Numbered from the stretch's first letter, positions 1 through 12,126 are shown. The stretch is 64,000 nucleotides of DNA from Mercenaria mercenaria (GCF_021730395.1 NC_069364.1:83595972-83659971), one strand, 5' to 3'. The notes: generated by a model from the sequence alone, not told the origin. Numbers and translations are program-made.

Positions 1-872
1 GGTCACCAGGTCAAATCAAAGGAAAAGCTTGTTAATACTCTAGAGGTCACAATTTTGGCCCAATCTTAATGAAACTTGACCAGAATGTTAATCTTGATGA
101 TCTTAAGGTCCAGTTTGAATCTGGGTCATGTAGGATCAAAAACTAGGTCACCAGGTCAAATCAAAGGAAAAGCTAGTTTACACTGTAGAGGCCACATTTA
201 TGACCATATCATTATGAAACTTGGTCAGAATGTTAATCTTGATGATCTTAAGGTCAAGTTTAAATCTGGGTCAGGTGGGGTCAAAAACTAGGTCACTAGG
301 TCAGATCAAAGGAAAAGCTTGTTAACACTGTAGAGGCCATATTTATGACTGTATCTTCATGAAACTTAGTCAGAATGTTAAACTTGATGATCTTTAGGGC
401 AAGTTTGAATTTGGGTCATGTCGGGTCAAAAACTAGGTCACCAGGTCAAATCAAAGGAAAAGCTAGTTAACACTTTAGAGGCCACATTTATGACCATATC
501 TTAATGAAACTTGGTCAGAATGTTAATCTTGATCTTTAGGTCAAGTTTAAATCTGGGTCAGCTGGGGTCAAAAACTAGGTCACTAGGTCATATCAAAGGA
601 AAACCTTGTTAACCCTCTAGAGGCCACATTTATGACTGTATATTCATGAAACTTAGTCAGAATGTTAAACTTGATGATCTTTAGGTCAAGTTCGAATCTG
701 GGTAAGTCGGGTCAAAAACTAGGTCACGGGGTCAAATCAAAGGAATGGCTAGTTAACACTTTAGAGACCACATTTATGACCATATCTTAATGAAACTTGG
801 TCAGAATGTTAATCTTAATGATCTTTAGGTCTGTAGGTCAGGTGAGCGATACAGGGCCTTCATGGCCCTCTT
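1..872 (-). mobile_element. Helitron-like tandem-repeat element, cut by window edge
   Basis: About six tandem copies of a roughly 144-bp monomer are seen; the 'ggtcac(c/t)agg' landmark recurs near 1, 146, 291, 436, 578 and 722. On the minus strand the element starts with a head hairpin (AGGGCC...GGCCCT, 853-868) followed by the complement of ggtcaggtgagcga, so its 5' end is at right and its 3' end lies left of the window. The same monomer type and head recur in the elements at 45590 and 51658. There is no coding capacity. Calling it non-autonomous and Helitron-like is an inference from the complete sister copies. Confidence 0.7.
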
Positions 873-880
873 GTTTTTTA

Positions 881-1510
<630 letters not shown>

Positions 1511-2597
1511 AAGAGCTGTCACAGGAGACAGCGTGCTTGACTATTTCGATGCTAGACAGTGAAACTGGGCACATGTGAGGAAGCTGGAACTGTCACTGGA
1601 GTGTTTAATGACTCCAATGGTGAATGAAGATATTGCCATGGACAATAGCTTGTGTCTGTGTCAAAAATATTAAGTAATAAGAGAGATAAAGATAAAGTGT
1701 ATCAAAACACTAAATAAGTATAATTCTAAGCAAAAAGGGGGTAATTCTAAGCAAAAAGGGGGCATAATATTATGATGTGGGTGATGCTGTGGAATAACAA
1801 TTTCAAGTTTGAATCAAATCCATTTAGTAATGACTGATATATAGTTAAAGTGCATCAAAATTAACCTGAAAGACTATGTAAAAGGGGGGCATAATTCATT
1901 AAATATTGGTACCAGAGTTATGCACCTTGTGTCATATGATGTGAGTGATGATGTGGAACAACTACTTCAAGTTTGAATCAAATCCATTTAGTAATAACTG
2001 AGATATAGTGGAAACGCATCAAAATTAACCTTAAGTTCTAAGTAAAAGGGGGCATAATTTATGAAAAATTGGTGCCAGAGTTATGAACATTGTGTCATAA
2101 TTATGATGTGGATGATAAGGTGGAATAAGTATTTTAAGTTTGGATCAAATCAATTTAGTAATAACTGAGATAGAGTGAAAGTGCATCAAAACATAAAACC
2201 TGAAATTCTAAGTAAAATGGGTGATAATTCATTAAATATTGGTACCAGAGTTATGAACCTTGTGTCATATGACGTGGGAGATGATGTGGAACACATATTT
2301 CCAGTTTGAATCAAATCCATTTAGTAATAACTGAGATAGAGTGAAAGTGCATCAAAACTTTAACCTGAAATTCTAAGTAAGAAGGGGGGATAATTCCTGA
2401 AATATTGGTGTGATAGTGATGGCCCTTGTGCCATAAGTTGTGGGTGAAGATGAGGAATAACTGTTTTAAGTTTGAAACAAATTCATCAAGCAATTACCGA
2501 GATAAAGAGAAAGTGCATCAAAACTTTAAGCAAGGTGCGGACGCAGATGCCGGGTCGAGTAGGACAGCTCTCCATACTTGATATAGTCGAGCTAAAA
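1511..2597 (+). mobile_element. Helitron-like tandem-repeat element
   Basis: The head hairpin is AGCTGTC...GACAGC (1514-1532), followed by tgcttgactattt. It is followed by about five monomers of roughly 166 bp (landmark 'aatccatttagtaat' near 1816, 1980, 2146 and 2312). A GC-rich pre-tail (cggacgcagatgccggg) precedes a tail hairpin, and the element ends in gtcgagctaaaa, with CTAA at 2592-2595. The head segment gcttgactatt is complementary to the tail segment atagtcgagc, giving subterminal inverted repeats. No protein is encoded. Confidence 0.7.
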
Positions 2598-3144
2598 ATC
2601 TAATAAACATCAGGAAGAAACAGGTCAAGAACACTTTCATTTTGCTTGCAAATTTATTGATTGTTAATAAGCCATTAGAGAATAAATTACATAAAGGAAG
2701 CATTTGTGTATTCAAGTTTATCTATAGTGGACATTGGTTACTCATATTAGCCTCTCCTCCAGAAAAATGTAATTTAAGTGGAGAAGAGTGGAGCATCTTC
2801 TGCAACATATAGGTGATGCTCTAATTCCAGATGCTTCCCTTCAAAGTGCTAGGTGTAAAACATCTACACACAGGGCACTCAGCTGGATAAAGTTAGAAAT
2901 TTAACCTGTAGGAGAGTGTTCAAACACACCTCCTTTCGTTTTGCGGTCCTGTATCACTGGTCCACCGAGTCAGTTCCCAGTAAGGTTAATAATAGCCCCT
3001 AATGCTTGATATTTACTGTTTTTATCAGCTTTTCAATCTAAAGCACTTCTACATTTCTTAACAAGAACTGTGTGCAAATATGTAAATGTTTATGCTTAGC
3101 TACCCACAGGAGTCGTATAAATAACAGCAAAATTGAATACATAC

Positions 3145-3259
3145 CTGTTCTAGTTAGGTCAAGTTTACACATTCTGTTGAGGTATTCATCTTTATTATTG
3201 GGAAGATCAAAGTTTACAATATGCTGTACCTTGGGGACATCTTTACCTTGAGCAGCCAC
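3145..3259 (-). CDS. DEAD-box helicase (Vasa/DDX3-type), exon with motifs V-VI
   Basis: This exon follows a tttttag acceptor and ends at an ACAG|gtatgt donor. It encodes VAAQGKDVPKVQHIVNFDLP then NNKDEYLNRM and CKLDLTRTG, which align with motif V through motif VI of Vasa/DDX3 helicases (VAARGLD...VNFDLP...DEYVHRIGRTGR). It joins in phase 0 to the 4669-4488 exon. Two key places differ: the Arg of motif V is Gln, and motif VI (HRIGRTGR) reads NRMCKLDLTRTG. A weaker alternative donor at 3171|3170 (AGAAT|gtgtaa) would end the exon inside the Ile codon and could let a normal GRTGR follow from the next exon. Without transcripts I cannot say which is used. The next exon lies outside the window or is lost. 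Confidence 0.75.
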
Positions 3260-3429
3260 CTAAAAACAATTGAATTTACTACAATGTAGATAATGGTATT
3301 TTTTGCCTTACTTTTACTTCAGTATTGTACACAACAGACACATTAAATGCTTTGAAAAGAATTTGCAGAGATAATGCTGAACGTTTTCAATTTACATATG
3401 GCAATGTTTACAAAAACTAGTCAAAACAG

Positions 3430-3722
3430 AACATTTCTTTTATGTGTTTCAGTTTGGTGTAATGTCACACTGACAGAACTGCAGGTCATAACATTATGGT
3501 GACTTTCCAGCTTTTTTCTGGTAGAGGAAGACCCTAGATAGCCCCTCTAGGCATTCTTTCAGGCATGGATGTGCACCTGGCTAGAATAATCCAGCTGGAC
3601 AGCTTCCTCACATGATGACTTCTACAACCTAAGCAATGTTTCAAATCATAGTGCTGTAGGGCAAGTGATTTGAAGTCAGCAACCTTTACCACTTGGCCAG
3701 TAAGATCTCTAAATTGCAAATA
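3430..3722 (-). repeat. tRNA-headed SINE, old copy
   Basis: This shares order and wording with copies at 18398-18608 and 42928-43205: 'gactttccagctt', 'ggtagaggaagacc', 'ctggacagcttcctcacatga', then at right 'caacctttaccacttggcca'. Read on the minus strand, the right end is a tRNA-like head with an A-box-like TGGCCAAGTGGTAAAGGTTG. It lies in the intron between helicase exons 4669-4488 and 3259-3145. It is heavily diverged, so probably an old insertion. Confidence 0.6.
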
Positions 3723-4487
3723 TAACCCAATCTACAGTACAATGTGGAGGAACATACAGATTATTCATTCACCAGTCTGTAACATTTTTTGCAATCTGAA
3801 GTGCAGGGATGTGATTTTTTGTCTTTTCAGCTGATTTCCTAATTCTGAAGAGAAAGTTTTGAAAAAAAAGTTGTCAAATTTGGAAAGACTAAAGTTCAAA
3901 AATTGTAATATCGTTGAAAGGTGTTGAGGGTTACCTCTTATTTCCTCGTTTTTGGTCAATTGGCAATCACATCCCTGAAGTGGGCATTATATATATCCCA
4001 AATAAAGTTGTTTCATACACTGTCAATGACAGACACACTAGGTGGGGACTAAGAAAAAGGTTAAGCATTACTCTGCATTAGCTAGCAACTTCCATTCATA
4101 AATTTGTAATTTCACAGACTACTCAGCTGCAAAAAATGTTAGTTTTTGCACAAACATGGTCACTTAACTTTTATGATAAAAAGTTCCAATGAGTTTTATT
4201 GCTCTCAGGTTTTCCATCTACTGCACCAATAAGATAAACATCGTCTTTTTAGTTCTGTAGATTGTGTAATTATAGTGACACTTTTTTGGTGATTTCATAA
4301 ACAAACAGACAATTGCATTTTCAACAATTTTTGCATTCTAATTGGATATGCATTTACATAAACCATCAAATAAAACACTATAAAGCCCTTGGCAGGTGTT
4401 AATAAAATTATCTGTAAATTCTACATCTTGCTTTCTATAACATGTTTAGATAAAATATGGCCACATTATTTATGAATTTTGTGTTAC
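3723..4487. other. Helicase intron, unassigned remainder
   Basis: This is intronic DNA between the two helicase exons. I see AT-rich sequence with no further exon showing splice signals and helicase similarity, and no repeat I recognise. Confidence 0.35.
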
Positions 4488-4669
4488 CGATGTTGTAACT
4501 AGGATTGGCTTCTCCCCAGTGCTGAACAATCGAAGAGCTTCTTCTCTTTTTCTGCGTGTATGGGAACCATGGATACTTGTCACCGGGTATTTCCTTAATG
4601 ATAGAAATTCTTCCAGGGCATCTGCACCATCTTTTGTCTCCACATAAATGATGACTAATGAGCCTGGGC
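4488..4669 (-). CDS. DEAD-box helicase (Vasa/DDX3-type), exon with motifs IV-V
   Basis: The exon is bounded by an acceptor (tgtttag) and the donor TCG|gtaaca. It encodes PGSLVIIYVETKDGADALEE, then the segment ending TSIHGSHTRRKREEALRLFS and GEKPILVTTS. This matches the helicase C-terminal RecA-like domain of Vasa/DDX3/PL10 proteins: VFVETKKGAD (motif IV), TSIHGD (motif IVa) and the PILVATSVAARG lead-in to motif V. It joins in phase to the 9403-9340 exon (G + GC makes Gly) and in phase 0 to 3259-3145. Such enzymes are ATP-dependent RNA unwinders; Vasa orthologues act in germline RNA granules. Vasa is slightly favoured over DDX3 by VQHIVNFDLPN in the next exon. Confidence 0.8.
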
Positions 4670-4787
4670 CTAAACATGTGTATGTATAATACTGTATAAT
4701 TAACAGTATATGCAAGGGACTAATTTTCAAAGATTTGGTTGTTGAATAAATCCGCAAGAATAAAATTTCAACATGCAAATTGAAATA

Positions 4788-5570
4788 ACAAGAGCTGTTC
4801 GTAAAACACATACCGGTATGACAATCATGATGGGTTGTCCCATTTTCAGTCCTGTGATCACTATGACCTTGACTTTTGACCTACTAGCCCCTAAAACAAG
4901 AGGGGTCATCAACTTCATAAGACAAAATATGCTATCATGTTTGAAGATACTGGGTTAAGTGTTTCTCAAGTTATTTTTATGTGGAAACTGTTTTTTAAGG
5001 TTCAGACCATTGTGACCTTGACCTCTGACTTACTGACCCCCAAAACAATATAGGTTCTTCTACTTCAATCAGCCCAATCATGCTGTCACGTTTGAAGTTT
5101 CTTGGTGAAGTGATTCTCAAATTACCATGCAATAATAGTTTTAAATGTTCAGGTCCCTGTGTCCTTGACCTCTGACCCCTAAAACAAAAGGAGTCAGCTC
5201 ATGCTATCAAATTTGAAGGTTCTGGGTAAAGTGGTTCTCAAGTTATTGGGCAGAAACTGTTTTCAAGATTCATGTCCCTGCAACCTTGAACTTTGAGCTA
5301 TTGACTCCAAAAACTAAATAGGTCATCTACTTCATAAGCCAAATCATGCTATCAACTTTAAAAGTTCTGGGTCAAATGATTCACAAGTTATTGGTTGGAA
5401 ATGGTTCAGGCCTTATGCCCTTGACCTATCAAGTTTGGTGTAATTCTGACCAGTAGTTTCAGAGAAGAAAATGTTTATGTAAAATGTTGACAAAGGAAGC
5501 TGGATGATCCACACCTGACCAACCATCTATACTAATAGCTCAACCTGAACACAGTTGAGGTGAGCTAAAA
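4788..5570 (+). mobile_element. Helitron-like tandem-repeat element in helicase intron
   Basis: It opens with aacaagagctgtt, a decayed head hairpin. About five degenerate monomers of 120-147 bp follow, each carrying a 'tgaccttgacctctgacc'-like core (near 4866, 5013, 5158, 5280 and 5415). It ends with a tail stem (agctcaacctgaac/gttgaggtgagct) and ctaaaa (CTAA at 5565-5568). No coding sequence is seen. A LINE follows within about 20-30 bp. Confidence 0.6.
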
Positions 5571-5589
5571 ATATCACAATGGGAACACT

Positions 5590-7846
5590 GTCTGTTCTAG
5601 ACTATCCGAAGGTACAAACCTATTCATTCCAACCAAGAGAATAGGCTCAAGACCCCAACTACCATGGATTACCCAAAGCATTAAACGTCAGATTAGGAAA
5701 CGAAATAAGATGTTCCAAAAGGTCAAAAACAACACCAACCCAAAGGTCAAACAACATTACCCAGTACATAAATTTTAAAAATCTTGTCAGGAAAAATATC
5801 AAAGAAGCACATGATAACTACATAGACTATGTCCTAGAATGTCAAGATGATCCGGATAACTCACAAACAGGTCAAAATTTCTCTTGTAAGAAACTTTTCT
5901 CTCTTGCCAAAAATGCCAAGCAAGACTCCCAAGGCATTTCCCCACTCCTAGAAAACGGTCAAATTCATACAGATGATAAAAAGAAGGCCAATATCCTCAA
6001 TCATCAATTCCAGTTCGTGTTCACCCCAATGTCACCTCTCAAACTGGGCCAACTCTGTAAAATGAAAGTGCAATCTCTACTCTCCATACCAACTGATTAC
6101 CAACCAAATTATCCCAAAATGCCAAAGGTCACTATAGGCATAAATGGTGTTCAGAAACTCCTTTCGTCCCTAAAAATAGATAAAGCATGTGGTCCCATTG
6201 GTCTAAAGCCGATCCTTCTTAAAAATCTTAGTGAACAAATCTCACCACTAGTCACTAAGCTCTTTCAAAGGTCCCTTGACACGGGCACTATCCCAGCTGA
6301 CTGGACCAAGGCCAATGTCACTCCTTTATTTAAGAAGGGCGACAAAAGCAATCCTGCAAATTACCGGCCTATATCCCTAACTTGCATCCTTTGTAAGTCA
6401 CTGGAACATATCATAGCCTCTAATATTACCAAGCACTTCCAGGTTAACAATGTCCTCTATGACCTACAGCATGGGTTCAGAAAGAAAAGGTCATGCGAAA
6501 CGCAGTTACTCGAACTTGTAGAAGATCTATCCAGAAACTTAATTCAAGGCCACCTGATCCTTCTGGACTTCTCTAAAGCATTTGACAAGGTTAACCATCT
6601 GAAACTTCTGTATAAACTTCATCAACATGGTGTTCAGGGCACCACGTTGCAATGGGTCAAGTCATTTTTGATTGGCAGGCGCCAGTCTGTCCTTGTGAAT
6701 GGTGAAACATCAGAAGAAGTTCCAGTAACGTCTGGAGTCCCACAGGGCTCCATCCTAGGCCCCCTTCTATTCTTACTCTACATTAATGACCTGCCTGAAA
6801 ATCTAATTTCACAGGTTCGGTTATTCGCCGATGACACTGCTGTCTACTTAACTGTAAATAGTTCTGCCCAAGAAAACATCCTCCAGCAAGACTTAAATAG
6901 GTTACAAATATGGGAAAGTAAGTGGGACATGGAGTTCAACCCCTCAAAGTGCACTGTTATGAACATAACAAGGTCAAAAATTCCTTTTAAATCAAATTAC
7001 ACACTCAATGGCCAAGTCTTGGAAACAGTTCCTGATGCAAAGTACCTTGGGGTCACTATATCCTCAGATCTAAATTGGAATAAACACATCAATTTAGTCA
7101 CGTCCAAAGCTACCCGAACACTAAACATCATTAAACGAAATATCCCATGCAAGAACCCAAAAATTCAAGAAGTAGCTTATAAATCACTAGTCAGGCCACA
7201 GCTAGAATATGCTAGATGTGTTTGGAACCCTTACACCCAACAAAACATCCACCAGATCGAAATGATTCAGCGGAGGGCAGCGCGATGGGTAAATCATGAC
7301 TACTCCCCTTACAGCAGTGTCACAAACATGCTATGTCAGCTGAGATGACGTACCCTTGAAGATAGGAGATCTGATTCACGCCTCCTTATGTTCTACAAGA
7401 TAGTAAATGGTTTGGTTGCTGTGCCACTCCCCCCCTATGTCAGCCCCCCATCCCATCTAACAAGATATATGCATCCCCACTCCTATACTCAGATCCTCAC
7501 TCCCTGTAATTATTATTTATGTACTCTTTCTTCCCAGCCGCCATAGTACTTCGGAATGCCCTTCCAGTACAGCTTGTGCAAGCCCCCACCCTGAATCAGT
7601 TTAAACAGGGTGTGACCAAGCTTGTACACAATGCTTAACATGATAGACCTGTTTTTAAACTGCTTTTATCTGTAAATCCTTCTTGTTTTTAACACTATCA
7701 ACTGTATTTATACTGCAATACACACCGTGTATTACTTTTATCCTCCTATCCAATCTACTTTTAACTTCTTGTACAGGCGCGCAGCTGCACATAATACTCG
7801 CAGACAGGAGCGCTGCAGTATAAATAGATAGATAGATAGATAGACT
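5590..7846 (+). mobile_element. 5'-truncated non-LTR retrotransposon (CR1/Jockey group)
   Basis: The element starts inside the linker upstream of reverse transcriptase and runs through RT and the C-terminal region to a stop near 7636-7638, a roughly 180-bp 3' UTR and a (TAGA)n tail at about 7824-7845. A microsatellite 3' end is usual for CR1-like LINEs. The endonuclease domain is missing, so the copy is a dead-on-arrival 5' truncation. It sits in the intron of the DEAD-box gene, in the opposite orientation, between two Helitron-like elements. The LINE clade is judged from motifs only. Confidence 0.85.
6017..7348 (+). pseudogene. LINE reverse transcriptase, long open segment
   Basis: This is a 443-codon open segment with full RT motifs: FKKGDKSNPANYRPISLT (fingers, about residue 105), LLDFSKAFDKVNH (motif A, catalytic Asp about 184), SGVPQGSILGPLLFLLYIND (motif B, about 239-258) and FADD (motif C, 270-273). 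The thumb region includes DAKYLGVTI and ends near QRRAARWV. The same frame continues upstream to about 5790 (for example KNIKEAHDNYIDYVLE), so 6017 is not the real start. A TGA at 7346-7348 stands where this family usually has Trp in LxWRTLEDRR. Similar sequence continues downstream (RTLEDRRSDSRLLMFYKIVN), and a frame change near 7520 precedes the final KLVHNA stop at 7636-7638. RT would copy element RNA at a nicked target. Confidence 0.88.
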
Positions 7847-7935
7847 CAAACTTGTGATTTCCTAATTAGAAATCTTGTAACAAGACAAACTACTTCGAAA
7901 TAATTGACTTTTGTAAGCTAAAATATATAATGAAC

Positions 7936-9098
7936 AAGAGCTGTCCATAAGACAGCGCGCTCCACTATTCGGCGATTTGACAGTAAAATGAATATATGTC
8001 TCAATAAGAGACCTCTACTTTGAAAGGAAGATACACCAAGGGGCATAATTCTGTCAAGAACACAAAACAGAGTTATTGGGATTGTTACCACACATGCAGA
8101 TGATGATGGTAAAGATATATTTTGAGTTTCAAGTCATTATTTTATAAAGTACCAAAGCTATGTCCAGAAAACGAAGTTTGTCAAAAAATTTAAGTATGAA
8201 AGGGGCATAATTTGGTCAAAAATACATATCAGAGTTATGGGGATTGTTACCACACATGCAGATGATGATGATAAAGAATAAGTTTCAAGTCTTTATCTAA
8301 TATTGTACTTAAGTTATATCCAGTAAGCGAAGTTTGCCAAAAAACTTTTAAGTATGAAAGGGACATAATTCTGTCATAAATAAAATAAGAGTTATGGGGA
8401 TTGTAACCACACATGCTGATGATGAAATAAAGAAATATATTTAATTTCAAGTCATTATCTGTTAAAGTACCAAAGATATGTATATAAACGAAGCTTTCGA
8501 AAAACTTAACATGAAAATAATTCCAAGTATAACAACTTGGTGACCTTGACCTTGCGTATAATGGGCCCAGCCCTTGCACATACTTTCTTCGTATGCTGGA
8601 CAATGTTTATGTGAATTTACAGTATGATATAAGCAATAGTAACAAAGACATGACAGAAAAACAAAGGTTGCCGAAAAACTTTAACCTTAAAAATAACGTA
8701 AGTATAACACCTTGGTGACCTTGACCTTGGGTATAATGAGCCCAGCCTCTGCACATACTTTGTTTGTATGCTGGGCAATGTATGTGAACTTACAGTAAGA
8801 TATAAGCAATAGTAACAAAGATATGACAGAAAAACAAAGGTTGCCGAAAAACTTTAACCTTAAAAATAACCAAAGTGTAACACCTTGGTGACCTTGACCT
8901 TATGTATAATAAGCCCAGCCCCTGCATATACTTTGTTTGTATGCTGGACTTTGTTTATGTGAAGTTATAGTAAGATATAAGCAATAGTAACAAAGATATG
9001 ACAGAAAAACAAAGGTTGCCAAAAAACTAACCAAGAAAGCTCACGCTGAAGTCAGGGCGAGTAGAATAGCCCCCCTATTCTACGAATTGTGGAGCTAG
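7936..9098 (+). mobile_element. Helitron-like element with two different tandem arrays
   Basis: The head hairpin is GCTGTC CATAA GACAGC (about 7940-7956). Three monomers of roughly 160 bp follow ('ggggcataattctgtca...ttaccacacatgc', near 8039, 8200 and 8358). Then come three monomers of roughly 175 bp of a different sequence ('caccttggtgaccttgacctt...', near 8530, 8710 and 8882). The tail gggcgagtagaatagc...gagctag ends in CTAG (9095-9098), a canonical Helitron-type CTRR end. No coding sequence is present. It lies in the helicase intron. Confidence 0.65.
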
Positions 9099-9339
9099 AA
9101 GGGATCATAAATCAGCCAGAGACAATCATGCTACTAAGTTTGATGGTTGTCTGCACAAGCATTCTTTTGTTTTTGAAAAACTTTTATAGTCTAATAGAGG
9201 TCACTGTGACCTTAATTACTGATATGTTGTCTCCAGACTGACAAATCAATCAACAAAAGCAAACAGAATTACTCTCTCCTCTTTGAAAGTGGTTCTGACA
9301 TGGGCATTAAAACTACAAATTTTAAACAAACCATAATAC

Positions 9340-9403
9340 CTGATTTGGCAAGGTGATAAAGCAGGATGGTCAACTTATCATGTTCTTCTACCCATAATAC
9401 TTG
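9340..9403 (-). CDS. DEAD-box helicase (Vasa/DDX3-type), exon before motif IV
   Basis: This short exon lies between acceptor ctctcag and donor TCAG|gtatta. It encodes QVLWVEEHDKLTILLYHLAK plus S, matching the Q(K)VVWVEE.DKRSFLLDLL segment that links the two RecA domains in DDX3/Vasa proteins. The phase (one extra G) fits the 4669 exon exactly and gives LAKSGPGSLVIIYVE across the junction. The upstream exons with the ATP-binding domain (GTGKT, DEAD, SAT) should lie at higher coordinates on this strand. I could not find them in the window. Confidence 0.75.
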
Positions 9404-9505
9404 CTGAGAGATTCCACCACTGCATGGTTAAAAATACAGTTAATATATACATAAATTTGAACATAAAATGTACAATAAATATAACTGCAATGCTAACATA
9501 TAATA

Positions 9506-9668
9506 GGGTTATCATTATAGTAGCTTGATCTGTGATGCTGTATTCGGCTTGAGTGAATTTTGCCAGGTCGGATAACAAGGTGGGAAAGCACCGAGTGATC
9601 CGACTTGGTAAAATCCACTTGAGCCGAATACAAAATCCCAGATATAGCAACTGTAATAATGACCCTTT
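9506..9668. mobile_element. MITE-like palindrome
   Basis: Imperfect inverted repeats of about 75 bp span almost the whole element. The left arm has ttcggcttgagtgaattttg and the right arm has the matching caaaatcc-acttgagccgaa. The outer ends are agggttatcattatag and ctgtaataatgaccct. A related palindrome lies at 35932-36048. It has no coding capacity. This is a DNA-transposon-derived foldback, judged by structure only. Confidence 0.6.
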
Positions 9669-9669
9669 T

Positions 9670-9905
9670 ATTATCGAATGAAATCTTTGATGTTTTAACA
9701 GTTTACTGATGTTGAAATAGAACTGAGGGTAGTTTTTTGTGTGCGCTATTTATAGAAATGTGTTGGGTCATATTAAATGAAAGTAGTCTGGCAACATGCA
9801 ATACAAAAGGTAAAATACTGACATTTTTTTCAGCCTGTTTGTATAGGTATATAATAAAATATTGTACTTTTCCCTTTGCCGATTTGTATTCAAAGGGCTT
9901 TTTTC
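9670..9905. repeat. Dispersed repeat shared with 35525-35740
   Basis: 'gaaatcttt(c)aatgttt...tgatgtt', 'gtgtgcgctatttatagaaa' and 'gtctggcaacatgcaataca' recur in the same order and orientation at 35525-35620. Each copy sits beside a palindrome of the 9506 type, but on opposite sides, so repeat and palindrome may be parts of one larger transposon. No coding was recognised. Confidence 0.5.
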
Positions 9906-9961
9906 CTTTCTGTAGCATAGTAGCAAAGAAAGCAGTTTTTCACTAAACAGACTTTATATTT

Positions 9962-11108
9962 TTAGCTTGACTATTCAAAGAATAGTCTAGCTATTCTACT
10001 CACCCTGGCGTCGGTGTCACACCTTGGTTAAGTTTTTGCATGCAAGTACATACAGCCATCAATTAAAGCTTATAGCTTTGAAACTTATTTTTTCTTTTTC
10101 TAGGTCAATTACCAACCTCTCTGGGTCAAGTCCCATAACTCTGACATGTATTTTGAGCAAATTTTGCCCCCTTTTGGACTTAGAAAATTTTGGTTAAAGT
10201 TTTACATGCAAGTTATTATCTCCAAAACTAATGCAGATATTGATTTGAAACTTCACATGTGTCTTCGGGGTTATAAAACTAGTTGATAGCAGCAAGTCCC
10301 ATAACTCTGACTTTCATTTTGGCCAAATTATGCCCCCTTTTGGACTTAGAAAATTCTGGTTAAAGTTTTGCGTGCAAGTACATACAGCTATTTCTAAAAG
10401 GCATATAGATTTGAAACTTATTTTTTCTTTTTCTAGATCAATTACCAACCTCACTGGGTCAAGTCCCATAACTCTGACATGTTTTTTGAGCAAATTATGC
10501 CCCCTTTTAGACTTAGAAAATTTTGGTTAAAGTTTTACATGCAAGTTATTATCTCCAAAACTAATGCAGATATTGATTTGAAACTTCACATGTGTCTTCG
10601 GGGTTATAAAACTAGTTGATAGCAGCAAGTCTCATAACTCTGACCTTCATTTTGGCCAAATTATGCCCCCTTTTGGACTTAGAAAATTCTGGTTAAAGTT
10701 TTGCGTGCAAGTACATACAGCTATTACTAAAAGGCATATAGATTTGAAACTTATTTTTTCTTTTTCTAGATCAATTACTAACCTCACTTGATCAAGTTCC
10801 ATAACTCTGGCATGTATTTTGGGCAAATTATGCCCCCTTTTGGACTTTGAAAATTCTGGTTAAAGTTTTACATGCGAGTTTCTATCTCCAAAACTAATGC
10901 AGATATTGAATTGAAACTTCACATGTGCCTTAGGGGTTATAAAACTAGTTGATAGCAGCAAGTCCCATAACTGATATGCATTTTGGTCAAATTATTCCCC
11001 CTTTTGAACTTAAAACTCTTTTGATATTTAACCTTTTTAGGTAATATTTTCCTGCCTCTGGGACAATATTTCAAATAGTCGAGCTTGGCTGTCTTAGGGA
11101 CAGCTCTT
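9962..11108 (-). mobile_element. Helitron-like element with dimeric tandem array
   Basis: Read on the minus strand, the head hairpin is GCTGTC...GACAGC (11104-11088), followed by a segment with atgcccccttttggacttag landmarks (plus-strand wording) near 10167, 10330, 10500, 10664 and 10830. The monomer is about 167 bp. Two variants alternate ('catacagctattactaaaag' and 'ttattatctccaaaactaat'), giving a roughly 334-bp higher-order unit. The tail carries a GC-rich block, then a 13-bp stem (agctagactattc/gaatagtcaagct) and CTAAAA (CTAA at 9965-9962). No coding sequence is present. Confidence 0.72.
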
Positions 11109-11109
11109 G

Positions 11110-12120
11110 TTATTTTTATTCCCCTTTGACCGTCATGCTATTTTACCTCAAAATAAATGGCACACTGGGCATGCTCTCCTCATAGGGGAAAAACACTCTA
11201 ATATATCATGTTTTAAAGTCTAATGTAGACTCTTAAAGTGCTTGTTCATAGTCACTGGGTCAAAAATGTTCAACTTACTTAGTTTGGCATAAAATGTATA
11301 AATGACATTGACAATACCTAAGTGTCAGGAAAGAGGTTTTAATACAATCTTTTAGCGTACACCTCAATCCTATCACATTAAATATTATTATGTTTGTATG
11401 AAATGCATATTTGGAAAATAAATATTGTTTAAACCAATACCTAAGTGTGTGTGTGTGTGTGTTCAGGTTTAGCGTCTTCAAATCATATAAACGATGATAA
11501 ATGTCTACTTGTGGCAGTGAGCACAATACCTAACTTTATAGTGCTGCCTCACTGGAATATCATACTGTCACATGATTTCCCTCCCAGTAACGACTATACT
11601 GACAACGGGCTGACCAGTCCTTGAACTATCCTCTAAATGCGGAGCGCCAAGCGAGGAAACCCATGACCTCCCACACATGAAGCATAATGCCCCGGTGCTC
11701 TAACACTAGGCTACTGAGTTGGTTTCTCAGTAAGTTAAAATAAGTCAGATATTGGCAGAAATGACGAGTGCAGATTTTCTTCAATAAAGGTGTTACAAAG
11801 TTTACTACCTTAAACACACATTGTATTTTTAAATTTTACTAGGGTATTTTGCAAAAAGCATAATTTTATGTGGATATTAGTTTATTCCCCTGACAACTTT
11901 CAAAATATTCACATTTTAAGATATTTTGGAGAGAACTAAATTTTCACCAAAAAAATCAGTTCTGATTGCTATATAAGCTTTATTTTTTCCATTTTTTTCT
12001 TACTTTAGCATTTTGTCATGAAACTTTGCATGAACATGTTTTCTGCAACTATAAAAAGCTCATCATATTGATAAATATATCTACTAAGAATAAAGTTATG
12101 AAATAACAAAATCTACTGAA
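11110..12120. other. Unassigned spacer with (GT)n
   Basis: A (GT)n tract lies at about 11444-11461. A short 'ggagcgccaagcgagg...ctctaacactaggctactgagttgg' segment (about 11640-11722) resembles a tRNA-like or SINE end but is too weak to assign. I looked here for the missing N-terminal DEAD-box exons and found none. Confidence 0.35.
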
Positions 12121-12126
12121 ATAGCA

